Part shown: piece after piece, positions 35,097 to 47,288 of the stretch
Layout of the letters: each line of letters opens with the position of its first letter
Numbering within the stretch: position 1 is the stretch's first letter
Assembly: GCF_029873635.1 (NCBI RefSeq)
Contig: NC_080418.1
Span: forward strand, 151,211,748 to 151,275,747
DNA from: Malania oleifera
Taxonomy: Eukaryota; Streptophyta; Magnoliopsida; Santalales; Ximeniaceae
Reading direction: 5' to 3'
DNA length: 64,000 bases
Translations under genes and position numbers: made by a program
Notes under the pieces: model-generated
What the model saw: only the letters and a program-made list of their open reading frames with translations
What the model was told of the DNA's origin: nothing
Databases searched by the model: none

Positions 35097-37360
35097 TGTA
35101 ACAACCTAAAATTCATACCATTATATATATTGATTATTTTGATACCCTTGTATTATCTATTATAACATCTCAGACCCCAGATGGGCACTGAGGAAGTCCT
35201 GCCCAAATTGTAACATACCTAAGTAGCAGAAAATATAAAATCATACATCCATAATTACAATACCAGAATTCAGTATTTTCCCAAAACATGAATATATATA
35301 TATAGACATCTCTCCAATGTACTCCACTAGATCTCCTAAAACTACAAATAATATATCCCCAAATGTACTCACCCTTCTACTAGGGTAGTATAAATATCCC
35401 CTCTACTTTTGAGCCTATTCTGCTCGTCTAACTAGATTACCTGAAAAATATTAAATTATTGGGATGAGACAACTCTCAATAAGAAGAAATATGCTATTAT
35501 CAGTATGTGGCAACTGAGTTTACATGAATAATACACTAATAATTAACTGAAACTGAAATAACGTGTAAAATAATATACAGTATAACTCACACTTACGTGA
35601 CTTAAAATGCAACTGTATTATCTGAGCTTTTTATTTATTCATACTGCTAGTATTATAATATATTTGTTGTTATTCTATAAGTCTGTATACATATAAATAA
35701 CTGTGAAAATTTCCCTAGAAAATTGTATGTCATGATTACCCCTCATGACTGGTTGTGCGGCCCATAGGCGGGACTAAACACTAGTTGGCCTACTAGAGCT
35801 AGTCTAACTGTAAGCATAATCATGCCTGTAAGAACGAATGGCCAGCTCCACCTGGTCCGGACACCAGGGAGCCTCTACATTACGTGTGGCATAATCGGCT
35901 ATGCCATACTCTATCTGAGACGTATGGTTGCACTCTAAACTGAAATAGCTATGGTACCGTGCTTTGATAACTGATCTGATTCATCAGGGATCTAATACTG
36001 TATAATACTATTATATATATATATATATATATATGTACATACATATATATCCTTCTGTTCATCATGATTTTGAATAACCATGACACTGTAAAACTGATAT
36101 GAATAAACTGTATTATTTGAGCTAAAATATCTGTAATATCTAATCTGTAATATTTGAACTGAAATATCTGTATATCTGAGTGTTATGGTTTTGAAATTCA
36201 AGAAAATCATGGTATTCTATAAACACTGTAAAATATTTGTCTGTGTGTACTGTAAATCATAATTCTATAAATATGATAAAACATATTTTTGTGCATAAAT
36301 ACGGTAGATCATGATATTCTAAAAACTGTACAAATATTGTACTGAACAAATACTTACTCAGGCAACACAACTAATAAATAAACCCATATACTGAAATTTG
36401 TATAATTGTATAATTTATACCTTGTATCTCATAATCAAATACTATAATTTATTGATAAATTTTTTGAATTTACTAGCATAGCATATTTCGCTTACCTAAT
36501 TGGCTAAAAGAGCTGACTCCAATTATATTCCTACGCCCGCCGCGCCAAACACAGAATCCTTTAATAATATACATTTCCTAATTCAATTAAACCATCTCAA
36601 AATAATAACCATATCTACCTTTTCCTTAGGCTCACATTTATTTTTTATTCATAAAAATTCTAAACTATTAATTATTTATCAATATTAGCTGAGTTCCTGG
36701 AAAAACACCTGTTGGGATTCTCAACCCATGCCTGAGGTGTTTGGAAACTCAAACCCTACAATCACAACACCCTTGTTTAATCAACCCAAACACCAGTATA
36801 TTTCCATCAAACCCAAAATCTAGGTCCAAAAAACCTGATAACTACTAAACCCTTAAACAACCTACTTACCTTGATTTTGGAATGGTGTCCAAATTCCTCA
36901 AACCAAAATTCTGCTTCGGCTAAGTTGTAGAAAATCTCCCTAGGATCATCGTGGTAGCTTCTGATCGTCGAACTGGGGAGAAACAGAGCTGGAAATCTAG
37001 AGAGAAGGCAGAGAATTTTGAAATCTAGAGAGAGAAAGGAGGAAAAACTAATTCTACTCGCTGAAATCCCGATTTTGCATGTTTATAGGTGACTTGACAC
37101 GTGACTTCGTCGATGAGCCACGTGTACTCATCGACGAACCGAAGAAGGGAGTTCGTCTATGAAGGTAGTGAGTCGACGAGCTAATGAGTTTGAAATACAC
37201 CCTCTCGGTATCACTTCGTCGACGAGACACTGAAACTCGTCCACGAATGCTACAAAGGAGTTCGTCGACGAAACCAGGGCGTTCGTCTACGAACCCTACT
37301 TTATCCCTTTCAAATCCTTCCTCTCTATTATTTAATTATTATAATTTTCAAGTCTTTACA
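35097..37360 (-). repeat. R3 3' LTR (left), 2264 bp
   Basis: It starts TGTAACAACCTAAAATTC and ends TTCAAGTCTTTACA. It contains GATGAGACAACTCTCAATAAG (35463), GGTTGTGCGGCCCATAGGCG (35751), TCTGTAATATCTG-type tandem motifs (36120-36180), TA runs, a short GA tract (37028 region), TGTTTATAGG (37080) and GTCGAC motifs (37108-37300). It preserves the empty site for S6 near 35921 (GACGTATGGTTGCACTC). Confidence 0.92.
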
Positions 37361-37381
37361 TTCTCCCCTCCTTATAAAATT
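37361..37381 (-). other. R3 polypurine tract
   Basis: TTCTCCCCTCCTTATAAAAT on the plus strand gives AAGGAGGGGAGAA on the minus strand next to the 3' LTR. The bases 37382-37590 to the chromodomain end are non-coding. Confidence 0.82.
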
Positions 37382-37590
37382 TCGTCCTCGAAATTTGCTA
37401 TCCATGTTATACACCATCCTTTGAGAAAAACTTACTACTTATCTTATTAATTACCCTCACTTATGGCGGAGGAATACCGTGGTTACAATTAGGGTTCTGG
37501 GAGATACAACTTATACATCAATTACTCTAAACAATATCAAAATGAAACTTACTCTATCTGAACTGTTGTTGTTTCTTCCCTGAATAATAT

Positions 37591-38213
37591 TGATCCCCAC
37601 TGAACAAATGTGGGTACTTCTATCGTATTTCCTCTTCTAGCTCCCATGAGGCGTCCTCCACTGCATGATTCCTCCACATGACTTTTACTAGTGGAAATCT
37701 CTTAGTACGCAACTTTTGTTCTTTTCTATCCAAAATCTGCACTAGCGTATCCTCATATGCTAGTATATCCCTGAGTTCTATTTCCTCGTAACTGATCACA
37801 TGGGAGGGATCTGGGACGTATTTTCTTAGCATGGAAACATGAAATACATCGTGTATTCTAGACAGAGTTGGTGGTAAAGCTAGCATGTAGGTCACTGGAC
37901 CCACTCTCTCTAGTATCTCGAATGAACCAATAAACCTAGAGCTCAGCTTACCCTTCCTCCCAAACGTCATAACTCCTTTCAGTGGTGCTACTTTCAAAAA
38001 CACTTGGTCTACCATATCAAACTCCAACTTCCGGCGACGAGTATCTATGTAACTTTTATGTCGACTTTGAGCAGCATTGATCCTATTTTTAATAAGTCAG
38101 ACCTTATCATACGCTTGTTGCGCTAACTCTGGTCCCAGAACTCACCTCTCGCCCATTTCATCCCAATATAGTGGAGATCAACACCTCCTACCATACAATG
38201 CCTCGTAAGTTGT
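37591..38213 (-). pseudogene. R3 integrase C-terminus and chromodomain
   Basis: From the S8 border leftward: RRCRSPL-type region, then FGRKGKLSSRFIGSFEILE (37960), HDVFHVSMLRKYVPDPSHV (37850), and the chromodomain with LVKVMWRNHAVEDASWELEE (37660). A TAG at 37620 stands where a glutamine codon is usual, after which KYPHLF follows in frame. The chromodomain is thought to steer insertion towards chromatin marks. The stretch 37620-38027 has no other stop. Confidence 0.92.
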
Positions 38214-40268
38214 TGTTGACCTTATTGGTCACACTCGGTTTTGATAATGACAAATACTTAGGTATTTAATAGTTTTCAAGTGTTTGTGCAGGCTTAGATG
38301 AGCATCTCAAGGAATGGAACTTGAAGCAACAAGAAGACCCTGAAGACTTGCATTTTGTAATTGTAAATTTAATGTCTGTAATATGGGTCTATAATAGTAA
38401 CCTAGGCCGTGGTTTGTATTTATCTTACCTGCACATCATGCATATTGGATATATGGTAAGCTCAAAATGGCCATAGCATAACCATAGGGGCTGAATGACT
38501 TTAGGGCACCCTTCGATCAACAGACTCCGGATTTTTGGAACTATCTCAAAACGGCCCTTGAAAAGACCCCAGTATGACTCTAGGTGTCCCAACACACACA
38601 CACATCATATAATATATATAAGTGTTAAATCTGTGCTAAAATTGAACAAAACTAAGCAACTTGAGAGAGTCCGGGCAACCGAACCCTTGGAGCCCAAAAC
38701 TCCTCGGATGCCCGAATGTTGACAAGTCAAAATGTTGACCAAGCTCTCAGGTGACTAAATTAAAATGTACTTATCTTCCTCGGGCGCCCGAACACCTCGA
38801 AAGGGACAGTTTATCAACTCGGGAAACCGACCGTTTTAGTTCAAAAAGGCCCCCGAGCGACCAAACACGTGGGTTCGGCCCACCGAACATTAGACCGGGC
38901 ACCTGAAATCCCGAACAAATGCTACTGACTTTAATTCAGGCTGCCGAAGCACTATCCGGGCGACCGAACTGCGTTAAACACCTTTTTTTACTAAGTCAAG
39001 TCGGGCAACCAAACCAAGGTTCAGCCACCCGAACCTCATCCGATTAAAATTAGTTTAATCGCGGGTAAACAGGGTTATTTCAAGCTAATTGCATTTTAAT
39101 CATTTGGGACTTTTTTAATTCTTCCCATCATATCCCAAACTGTTATATTTTTACCCCTGACTATAAATATGACTTCATTTGCAAGATTAGCAAGAGATTA
39201 GCAAGTAGATTAGCCAAAATATTCTCTCTTTTGAAAATACACTCTTTGGCCAAATACTTTCCAATTTCCGTTCCTTTGATATATTCTGAGATTGTGAGAG
39301 TTCTTGTGATTGCTATTCTTTGCTAAATACTCCCACTTGTTTATGTGATTGAGATAATTTTTCTGGGGAGTGTAGCTTAGGTTTATCCCACAGATTTTCA
39401 TATTATAAATCTTGTGTGGGATTAAACCAAGGAAGCTTAAGATATTTGCCTCTTTGTTGCAAGTGTCCAATAGCTTGATTTTTGGTGTGCAAAAATTCTT
39501 TCAAAACAAGCAAACATTTTCAAACTAGTTTTGTGCATATTAATTTGAAGGAAACTTTCTTAAACTAGTTTGACTATCTTATTCGTATACTTGGAATATT
39601 GATGTGCTATTGAAATACCTTGTTTAGATTCCAAGATATTGCTTGTGTGGAACACCTTTAAGCATCTTGCTGATTATATTGTGATTGGGTGTTAATTACA
39701 CAAAACTAACATCACTAAGCTTACACTATATCCATGTTATTGATGTGTATGTGAATGTGCGTATTTGGGTGCATATTTGTTTTACATGAAAGCACTATTT
39801 ATGTACCATTTATTTGAGAGAATATTGTTGTATTTCCAGGTGTGACCTGAGGGGGCAGTAATTCAGTCCGGTGAGGTTTGTGTAGGTTAAGATCAGCCCT
39901 GTGTTAATTGACCTAATTGTAAAGGTTGAGGTCATCCCTGTGCTAATTGACCTGGTTTGTGTAGGTGCCGCTCCACCTGTTTAAGTGAGCAAGTTATAGT
40001 GGTAATCCTTGTGCTTGTTAGCCAAGGCGGGGACGTAGGCAATTGGCCGAACCTCGATAACATTTCTGCGTGTCACCCTTACTTTACTGCTTAATGGTGC
40101 ATGTGTGTTTGATTAAATTACTTTATTTACTTTCTGGTATACATTTACATTACTTGCACTAGATTGACCATAGGGTTGTGAATATACTAGTGTTAGAATC
40201 TTACCTAGGGATTAAATTTTAAAAATACCAATTCACCCCCCCCTCTTGGGATCACGGTAAAGCTAACA
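38214..40268 (+). mobile_element. Solo LTR S8 (Ty1/copia, Sire/Maximus-like), 2055 bp
   Basis: It starts TGTTGACCTTATTGG, has GGTTTTGATAATGACAAA near the start as in Sirevirus-type LTRs, and ends CACCCCCCCCTCTTGG...GCTAACA. The flanks are GTTGT (38209-38213) and GGTGT (40269-40273), one mismatch. It splits the R3 integrase between NNNYQTSIRMTP (right side) and the YGRRC-type stretch (left side). It has no coding capacity. It contains a cluster of CGGGCRACCGAAC-like motifs at 38665-39035. Confidence 0.8.
38665..39035. repeat. Cluster of about ten GGGCRACCGAAC-like motifs in S8
   Basis: Examples are GGGCAACCGAACCC (38677), GGGCGCCCGAACACC (38781), GAGCGACCAAACACG, GGGCGACCGAACTGC (38957) and AGCCACCCGAACC (39017). 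Spacing is irregular, 20-55 bp. It is the only GC-rich stretch of this LTR. CpG-type decay explains many of the differences. Confidence 0.7.
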
Positions 40269-41038
40269 GGTGTCATCCTGATACTGGTCTGATAGTTGTT
40301 ATTATATGCGAGCTCAACCAGCGGCATATATTGGGTCCAACTACCCCCAAAATCTAGCACACATGCTCGTAGCATATGCTCAAGTATATGGATCGTTCTC
40401 TCTGTATGCCTATCAGTCTAATGATGAAAAACTGTGCTAAATGATAACTGAGACCCCAAAGCCTCTTGTATGCTCTTCTAAAACCGTGATGTAAAACTTG
40501 GGTCACAGTTTGAAAATATAGATACTGGTACTCCATGAGGTCGAACTATCTCTTGAATATATTTCTCTGCTAGTCTGCTCAAAGGGTAGCTGACTTTAAT
40601 AGGTAGGAAGTGGGCAGTCTTCGTCAGTCGGTCTACATCCACCCAAATGACATTCTATCCGTGTAGCATCAACGGTAATCCTGTAAAGTCCATAGATGTG
40701 TGGTCCCACTTCCACTCAGGAATGTGGAGTGGCTGCAACTGTCCTGCCAGTCTCTGGTGCTCAACCTTTACCTAATGGCACGTCAAACACTGCTCCACAT
40801 ACTCTACTATCTCCCTTTTCATACCACTCCACCAGAATGAATCCCGGAGATCTCAATACATCTTAATGCTGCCAGGATGAACTGTGTAAAGAGATCTGTG
40901 AGCCTCTTCTAAAATAGTCCTCCTAATCTCAGCATCTGCAGGAACATGCAGTCTGGTATGGAACTGTAGGGCTCCATCATCTGATATATTGAACTCCTTC
41001 CTCTGACCGTTCTGCACTTTCTCTGTCAGCTCTACCAA
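40269..41038 (-). pseudogene. R3 integrase zinc domain and catalytic core, broken
   Basis: The minus-strand reading gives EEAHRSLYTVHPG and CLTCH (HHCC zinc-binding part), TSMDFTGLP (first catalytic aspartate), a CDPSFTSRF segment (second aspartate), RHTERTIHILEHMLRACV (glutamate region) and [10 protein letters not shown] at the S8 border. At least three stops interrupt it. Plus-strand ORFs here are shadows. Confidence 0.88.
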
Positions 41039-41173
41039 TTTTGGGTCATTTCTTTGAGCAGCTTTAAACCTCTCATATAGCGTAGGCTATAACACCAAGT
41101 TGGCAATAAATGCCTGGTGATCATCCATTACTGACTCCACACCGAGTCTCTCCAGGTCCATCTGAATAAGATG

Positions 41174-41755
41174 CTAAATCTCCACTGCTGGCAATACTGC
41201 ACTTACTAACTTTCGACTTAGTGCATCAGCCACCACGTTGGCTTTCCTTGGGTGGTAGCTAATAGTGCAATCATAATCTTTAATGAATTCTAACCATCTT
41301 ATTTGCCTCATATTCAATTCTTTCTGGGTAAAGAAATACTTTAAACTTTTATGATCAGTAAAAATCTCACATCTTCCCTCAGAAAGATAATGCCTCCATA
41401 TCTTTAGAGCATACACCACTACTACTAACTCTAAATCATGTACTGGATAGTTCTTTCCATACTCTTTAAGCTGCCTAGAAGCGTAAGCTATAACTTTCCC
41501 GTGGTGCATCAACACGTATCCAAGTCCCCTCAGAGATGCATCACCGTATATAATGAATCCATCATCTCCTGATAGAAAAGATAGTACCGGTGCAGTGACC
41601 AACCACCGCTTCAATTCCTGGAAGTTCTGCTCACACTCATCGGTCCATTCAAACTTTACATTTTTCCTTGTAAGTCGTGTTAATGGACTTGATAACCTGG
41701 AAAAACCATCTACAAAGTGTCGGTAATACCTTGCCAGACTTAGAAAGCTTCCGAC
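41174..41755 (-). pseudogene. R3 RNase H with RT connection
   Basis: RNase H would degrade the RNA template. All four acidic catalytic positions are visible: [34 protein letters not shown] and [10 protein letters not shown]. The domain itself (41174-41614) is a single open stretch of 146 codons. It is separated from RT by a short stretch with stops near 41759. Confidence 0.92.
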
Positions 41756-41758
41756 CTC

Positions 41759-42565
41759 CTAAACATTTCTCGGTCTCATCCAATTCACCACTGTTTCTAT
41801 TTTACTCAAATCAATATATATGTCATCCCCAGAGATCACATGCCCAAGGAAAGTGACCTGCCTCAGCCAGAATTCACATTTCTTGAATTTAGCGAACAAT
41901 TTCTTTTCCCTCAATACCTGTAATACCAGTCTCAGATGAACCTCGTGCTCCTCAAAACTCTTCAAGTAGACCAGTATATCATCGATAAATACTATAACAA
42001 ACTGATCCAAATACTGATGGAACACCCAATTCATTAAATCCATAAACACTATCGGTGCATTAGTCAATCCGAACAGCATTACCAAAAACTCGTAGTGCCC
42101 ATACCTGGTTCGGAAAGTTGTCTTCGAAATGTCCTCTGCTCTAACTTTCACCTAGTGGTAACCCGACCTAAGGTCAATCTTAGAGTAGACCTGGGTCCCC
42201 TGGAGCTGATCAAATAAATCATCAATTCTGGGAAGAGGATATTTATTCTTGACTGTTAATTTATTTATTTCTCTATAATCTACACACATCCTTATAGTCC
42301 CATCTTTCTTCTTTACAAACAGGACGGGTGCTCCCCAAAGCAACACACTAGGTCTGATAAACCCTTTATACATCAACTCCTATAATTTATCTTTCAATTC
42401 TTTTAGTTCGGCCGGAGCCATTATGTACGACACTTTAGATATCGGTGCCGACCCCGATAGAAGATCCACGGTAAATTCAATCTCGCGATCTGGTGGTAAA
42501 CCAGGTAACTCCTCTAGAAAAACATCTGGAAATTCTCTAACTACTAGAATATCAGTCTGTTTCAA
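41759..42565 (-). pseudogene. R3 reverse transcriptase
   Basis: The first half (42565-42152) has [24 protein letters not shown] and DLRSGYH. A TAG follows where glutamine is usual (42149-42151 region). The second half has [20 protein letters not shown] and the catalytic [11 protein letters not shown] intact, then [17 protein letters not shown] and FLGHVIS. A second stop lies at 42377-42379. Apart from these stops the domain is well kept. Confidence 0.94.
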
Positions 42566-42616
42566 TTCTTACCTTGGCATCTCCTTTATATAAGCAACAT
42601 ACCCCTGGCAACCATT

Positions 42617-43090
42617 TTAAAGCAATCTCCTCACCTGAATAGCTGACACTAACTGTGGCGAGGTGCGCACACGTAAACCCACAAATCTGAATTCTTGCTC
42701 ACCTAGGGGTTTGAAAATCACTTCTTTTCGATGGCAATCTATGCTGGCGTAATTAGCTACCAGCCAGTCCCTACCCAATATCACATCAAACCCCTGCATA
42801 TTTAATACCATAAGATCGAATGGTAGTACTTTCTCTTGAATGCCCACTAGAAAATTTATAAGTATCCTCCTACACCTCACTACTGATCCGGTCGGCGTGG
42901 CTACTAATAATTCAACATCTAACAGCTGTACCTCAATCCCAGATAACTTAGCATATCTCGATGACACAAAAGAATGGGAAGCACCTGTGTCAAACAAAAC
43001 AACAACTTTATATGGTAGAGTAGTAAGAATACCTGTCACGACGTCTCCAGCAACCTCAGCCACTCCCAACGTCAATGCATAGATCCTCAT
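42617..43090 (-). pseudogene. R3 aspartic protease domain
   Basis: A 157-codon open stretch has VVLFDTGASHSFVSSRYAK, with the protease catalytic DTGA motif intact, and FDVILGRDWL downstream. The protease would process gag-pol. It lies between the gag zinc knuckle and RT. Confidence 0.93.
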
Positions 43091-43159
43091 CGGTGCTGTG
43101 TTCCTCTACTGACCTTCACGGGGTGCTTGATAACCACCCCAAAATGGTATGGGAGCTAG

Positions 43160-44127
43160 TGCATAGATCGGGGGTCCCCGACATGATCGTTCCATATGGC
43201 CAAATCTTCCACACGGATAGCAGACGTTCTCTCCCACTCGACATTCACCCAAATGCCTCCGACCACATTTAGGGCAAATGGGATAAGTCTACTCACCCTG
43301 GAACCCTCGGTGTCCTATTATCTGCCTCTGGCCTCCTCTGTGTCAGTCTCCTCTCCATGGGCCCCGACTGGAACCCGCCTAAAAAACAACGAGGTGTGGG
43401 CCTCTTTCTCTAGCTCTGTACCCCCACATCTATCTGTTTGCTCTCCTCGGCTACTGTGGCTCTGTCAACCAATTTAGAGAAGTCTTGCACCTTTTAAAGC
43501 CATCACCTATTTATATATATCTCGCCTCAAGCCCTTCTATAACATCCTGGCCTTCTTAGCTTCATCTGGCACTATGTATGGAGCAAATCGTGACAGCTTG
43601 ATGAATTTTGCCATATACTGCTGAACTGTCATTAGCCCCAGAGTCAAACTCAGAAACTCTTGCACTTTAGCCTCTCTAACGGTAGCAGGAAAATATCTGT
43701 CGAAGAATATCTCCCTAAATCGACTCGAGGTCATAACCACTGGTATGGGCCTTTGTTCCTCCAATAATCTTGTGGTCGTCCACCACCTCTCTGCCTCACT
43801 TGTCAATTTATAAGTAGCATAGAGAACCCTCTATTCATCCGTATAGTGGAGTACCGTCAGAATTTTCTCGATCTCTTGCATCCAATTCTCAGCAACTACA
43901 GGATCAGCTATTCCTGAAAACGTTGGAGGGTTCATCTTCGTGAATTTCTCTATCGTACACCCCTACGCTGCAGATAAACCTCCCTGCTCTTTAGAACTTT
44001 GCACAATCTCAGCCATAACCTGCTGAGCCACACTATGCAAGACTACATCTGAATCTCTACCACCTGCACCAGAGGGGCCTGCCCTATCATCCCCACTGGC
44101 ATGAGCGCTACTACCTCCAAGATCCAT
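43160..44127 (-). pseudogene. R3 gag with zinc knuckle, broken
   Basis: The start codon is at 44125-44127 ([14 protein letters not shown]). A stop follows at 43963 (after GGLSAA), then comes the gag core with ENWMQEIEKIL, ERWWTTTRLLEEQR, FREIFFDRYFPATVREAKV and VQQYMAKFIKLSRFAPYIV. Further left are CPKCGRRHLGEC and the knuckle CYPCGRFGHMERSC (43210-43260). The leader between gag and primer site (44128-44483) is non-coding. Confidence 0.9.
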
Positions 44128-44483
44128 CCTGCAATAACACCAAATTATTCTAATATTTCGAACCAAATAATACTATTCTAACTAAAATATCCTCATACCA
44201 TCTATTACTAATTTAAGGTCTAGTCCTACCATATGGAAATAGAAACCGACGATAGTTTATTATGGTTTTCCTAAAATCGTCACCTCAAGAAAAACACAGA
44301 AACCACCCCGAAGTTCCTACTTCCAAACTATAGAACATAACCCTAAATTCTCATCCTAGTTTCCCAACATTAAATCACTAAAATTCTATTCTATCAAAAT
44401 TTCTACCTTTCTCCAAAATCCATTGCTATATTTTGGTAATGCTTTCTGCTGCACTCTAAAGTCTACAAAACCTAACAACCTAA

Positions 44484-44495
44484 GCTCTGATACCA
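44484..44495 (-). other. R3 primer binding site (iMet type)
   Basis: GCTCTGATACCA on the plus strand is TGGTATCAGAGC on the minus strand, a full match to the usual iMet primer site, 3 bases from the 5' LTR. Confidence 0.92.
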
Positions 44496-44521
44496 AATTG
44501 AAATAACCTAAAAATTCATAC

Positions 44522-44558
<37 letters not shown>

Positions 44559-45366
44559 TATGGACTGATTACTTTGATACCCCTTTATTATCTATTATAA
44601 CATCTCAGGCCCCGATGGACATTAAGGAAGTCCTGCCCAAATTGTAAGATACCTAAGCAGCGAAAAACATAAAATCATACATCCATAATTATAATACCAG
44701 AATTCAATATTTTCCCAAAACATGAATACACACACACACACACACACATCTCTCAAATGTACTCCACTAGATCTCCTAAAACTACTAATAATATATCCCC
44801 AAAAGTACTCACCCTTCTGACAGGGTAGTAAAAATATCCCCTCTACCTCCAAGCCTGATCTGTTCGTTTAGTTGGATCACCTAAAAAATGTTAAATTACT
44901 GGGATGAGACAACTCTAAATAAGAAGAAATATGCTATTACCAATGTGTGGCAACTGAGTTTACATGAATAATACACTGATAATTAACTGAAACTGAAATA
45001 GCGTGTAAAATAATATACAATATAACTCACACTTACGTGACTTAAAATACAATTGTATTATCTGAACTTTCTATTTATTTATACTGCTAGTATTATAATA
45101 TATCTGCTGTTATTCTGTAAGTCTGTATACATATAAATAACTGTGAAAACTTTCCCTGAAAAATTGTATGTCATGATTACCCCTCATGATTGGTTGTGCG
45201 GCCCGTAGGCGGGACTAAACACTGGTTGGCCTACCAGAGCTAGTCTAACTGTAAGCATAAACATGTCTGTAAGCACGAATGGCCAACTCCACCTAGTCCA
45301 GACACCAGGGAGCCTCTACACTACCTGTGGCACAATCAGCTATGACATACTCTATCTGACACGTAT

Positions 45367-47288
45367 TGTAACGGCCACCTTAATTAATTGATTTTTTTTT
45401 TCAAAATAATATCAATGAACATACTCTGATACCCTAGTGTTAACCTAAGCAGCGAGAAGCAGAATCATATAAACATAACCATAACCATTACATACAATAC
45501 CAGAGTTTTGAAATGATTTCCAATATATACAAACATAACTACATTCCCAAAAACATCCTCAACTGGTAAGGGCTATACAAAAACGTTCCCAAAATGATAC
45601 TCACTCTCTGACAGGGCACTACAGACGCCCCTATATTTGCGAGCCTGATCTACTCGCCTACCTGAATCACCTGAAAAATATATCAACACTGGGATGAGCC
45701 AATGCTCAGTAAGGAGAAGTATGCTATTTCTAGTGTGTGGCAAATGAGCTACTATATATAACATGAAATCTGCTTCCATATAAACATGAATAGCTGAATA
45801 CAAAGTACAGTACCAATAATAAAATACACCACCCCTTTTTCCCTATTGCTTAACATGCAGTATTATGGTTATAATTTAAAATACTTCTAGTGTACATAAG
45901 TAGAGTCCCTATTTCTGTAAATCTGTACGTATGTAATAATAACTGAAACTGTTCCCTGTGGCTATCTGTGTCATGACATGCCCCTCATGACGAGGTTGTG
46001 CAGCCCGTAGGCTGGATTTACCCTGGCTGGCCAACCAGGAATAAATCACTGAACTCCGTCAGTTGACTTGCCCACCTCAACCCATATCTGGATGAGGAGC
46101 CTAACCTCTTCAAGGGCTTAGGTGGTCGACCGTACCACGTATTATCTGAATAGGTGGTTGCACTCATAAAGTAACATAGTATTTGTAGCAACGGTACCGT
46201 GCTCTGAAGCTACAAGTCCAACAAGGTTTGATATTGTATAATATATTTCTATATATATGTCTATCTGATTTACCATGATTCTGAAGTACTGAAATAACCA
46301 TGATGCTGCATAACGTACTGAAATCTGAATAATCATAACATGGAACTGCATATTCGTAATACTGGAATTCATATAATCATGGTACTGAGATTCATATAAT
46401 CATGGTACTAAAATCTGTAAAATCATGGTACTAAAGTTCACATAATCATAGTACGTAAATCCGTAAAAGCATGGCACTGAAAATTCATAAAAATCATGAA
46501 ACTAGCATTCGTAAAACATATACTCATACCGTATTCATATTCACATGCCACACCATACTTAAATACGTAATTTTCGTAATTAAATACACTGTATAACATT
46601 TAGAAATTTTCTAGCATAGCATACTTCCCTTACCTTAACTTCGAAAAGCCCCTACTATACTCTAGCCCGATACTCGTAGGGCCTCCTACAAAACACCCTG
46701 AAACCAATATTTTCCAGAACTAAACATCAGTATTTTTCTGCTTATATCATTTCCTATAACTACCACAAGGCCAAAAGGAGGCTAAAAGGTCTTACCCTGA
46801 ATTTGGGATGATTTCCAACTCTGATTTCTTGACTATCCGCTCCGGTAGATGCGTAGAGAACTCCGCCAGGAGTGTTGTGGTAGCTTCGGATCATCGATCC
46901 GGCGACTGGTAGGGCCGAAAATGAAGAGAGAAGGGATAGAGAGTCGTAGGAGAGAGAGGAGAGAGAGAGGCGCGGTGAAAATGAGAAATATCCCGGTTTT
47001 AGCTATTTATAGGGCCAGATTCATTGACGAGCCATGTCACTTTGTCGACGAATTCTTAGTAATTTCGTCGACAAAGCCCTGTGTTCGTCGACGAAATCCT
47101 TAAGGCCTTCGTCGACGAAAACCTATGTTCGTTGACGAAGCTAGCAATTTTTTTCCTGAAATTTTAATTACTTAATATTATCTCCAAAATGCAATGTCGT
47201 CGAAGAAGTCTACGGCCTCCTTCTGTTTCTATTTCTATTTTCTCTCCCTCTTTATTATTAAAATGTTATTATCCTTCGGGTCACTACA
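45367..47288 (-). mobile_element. Solo LTR S6 (Ty3/gypsy), 1922 bp, inside R3 LTR
   Basis: It starts TGTAACGGCCACC and ends TTCGGGTCACTACA, flanked by CGTAT (45362-45366) and CGTAT (47289-47293), a perfect duplication. The partner R3 LTR shows the uninterrupted site. It contains GATGAGCCAATGCTCAGTAAG (45694), GGTTGTGCAGCCCGTAGGC (45992), a 26-29 bp AATCATGGTACTG array (46371-46520), CATGCCACACCA (46540) and GTCGAC motifs (47020-47205). It is among the youngest insertions, being nested three deep. Confidence 0.94.
46371..46520. repeat. Array of AATCATGGTACTG units in S6
   Basis: About six tandem copies, 26-29 bp each, read AATCATGGTACTGAGATTCA or similar. It occupies the array slot before the CATGCCACA block. 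Confidence 0.78.
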
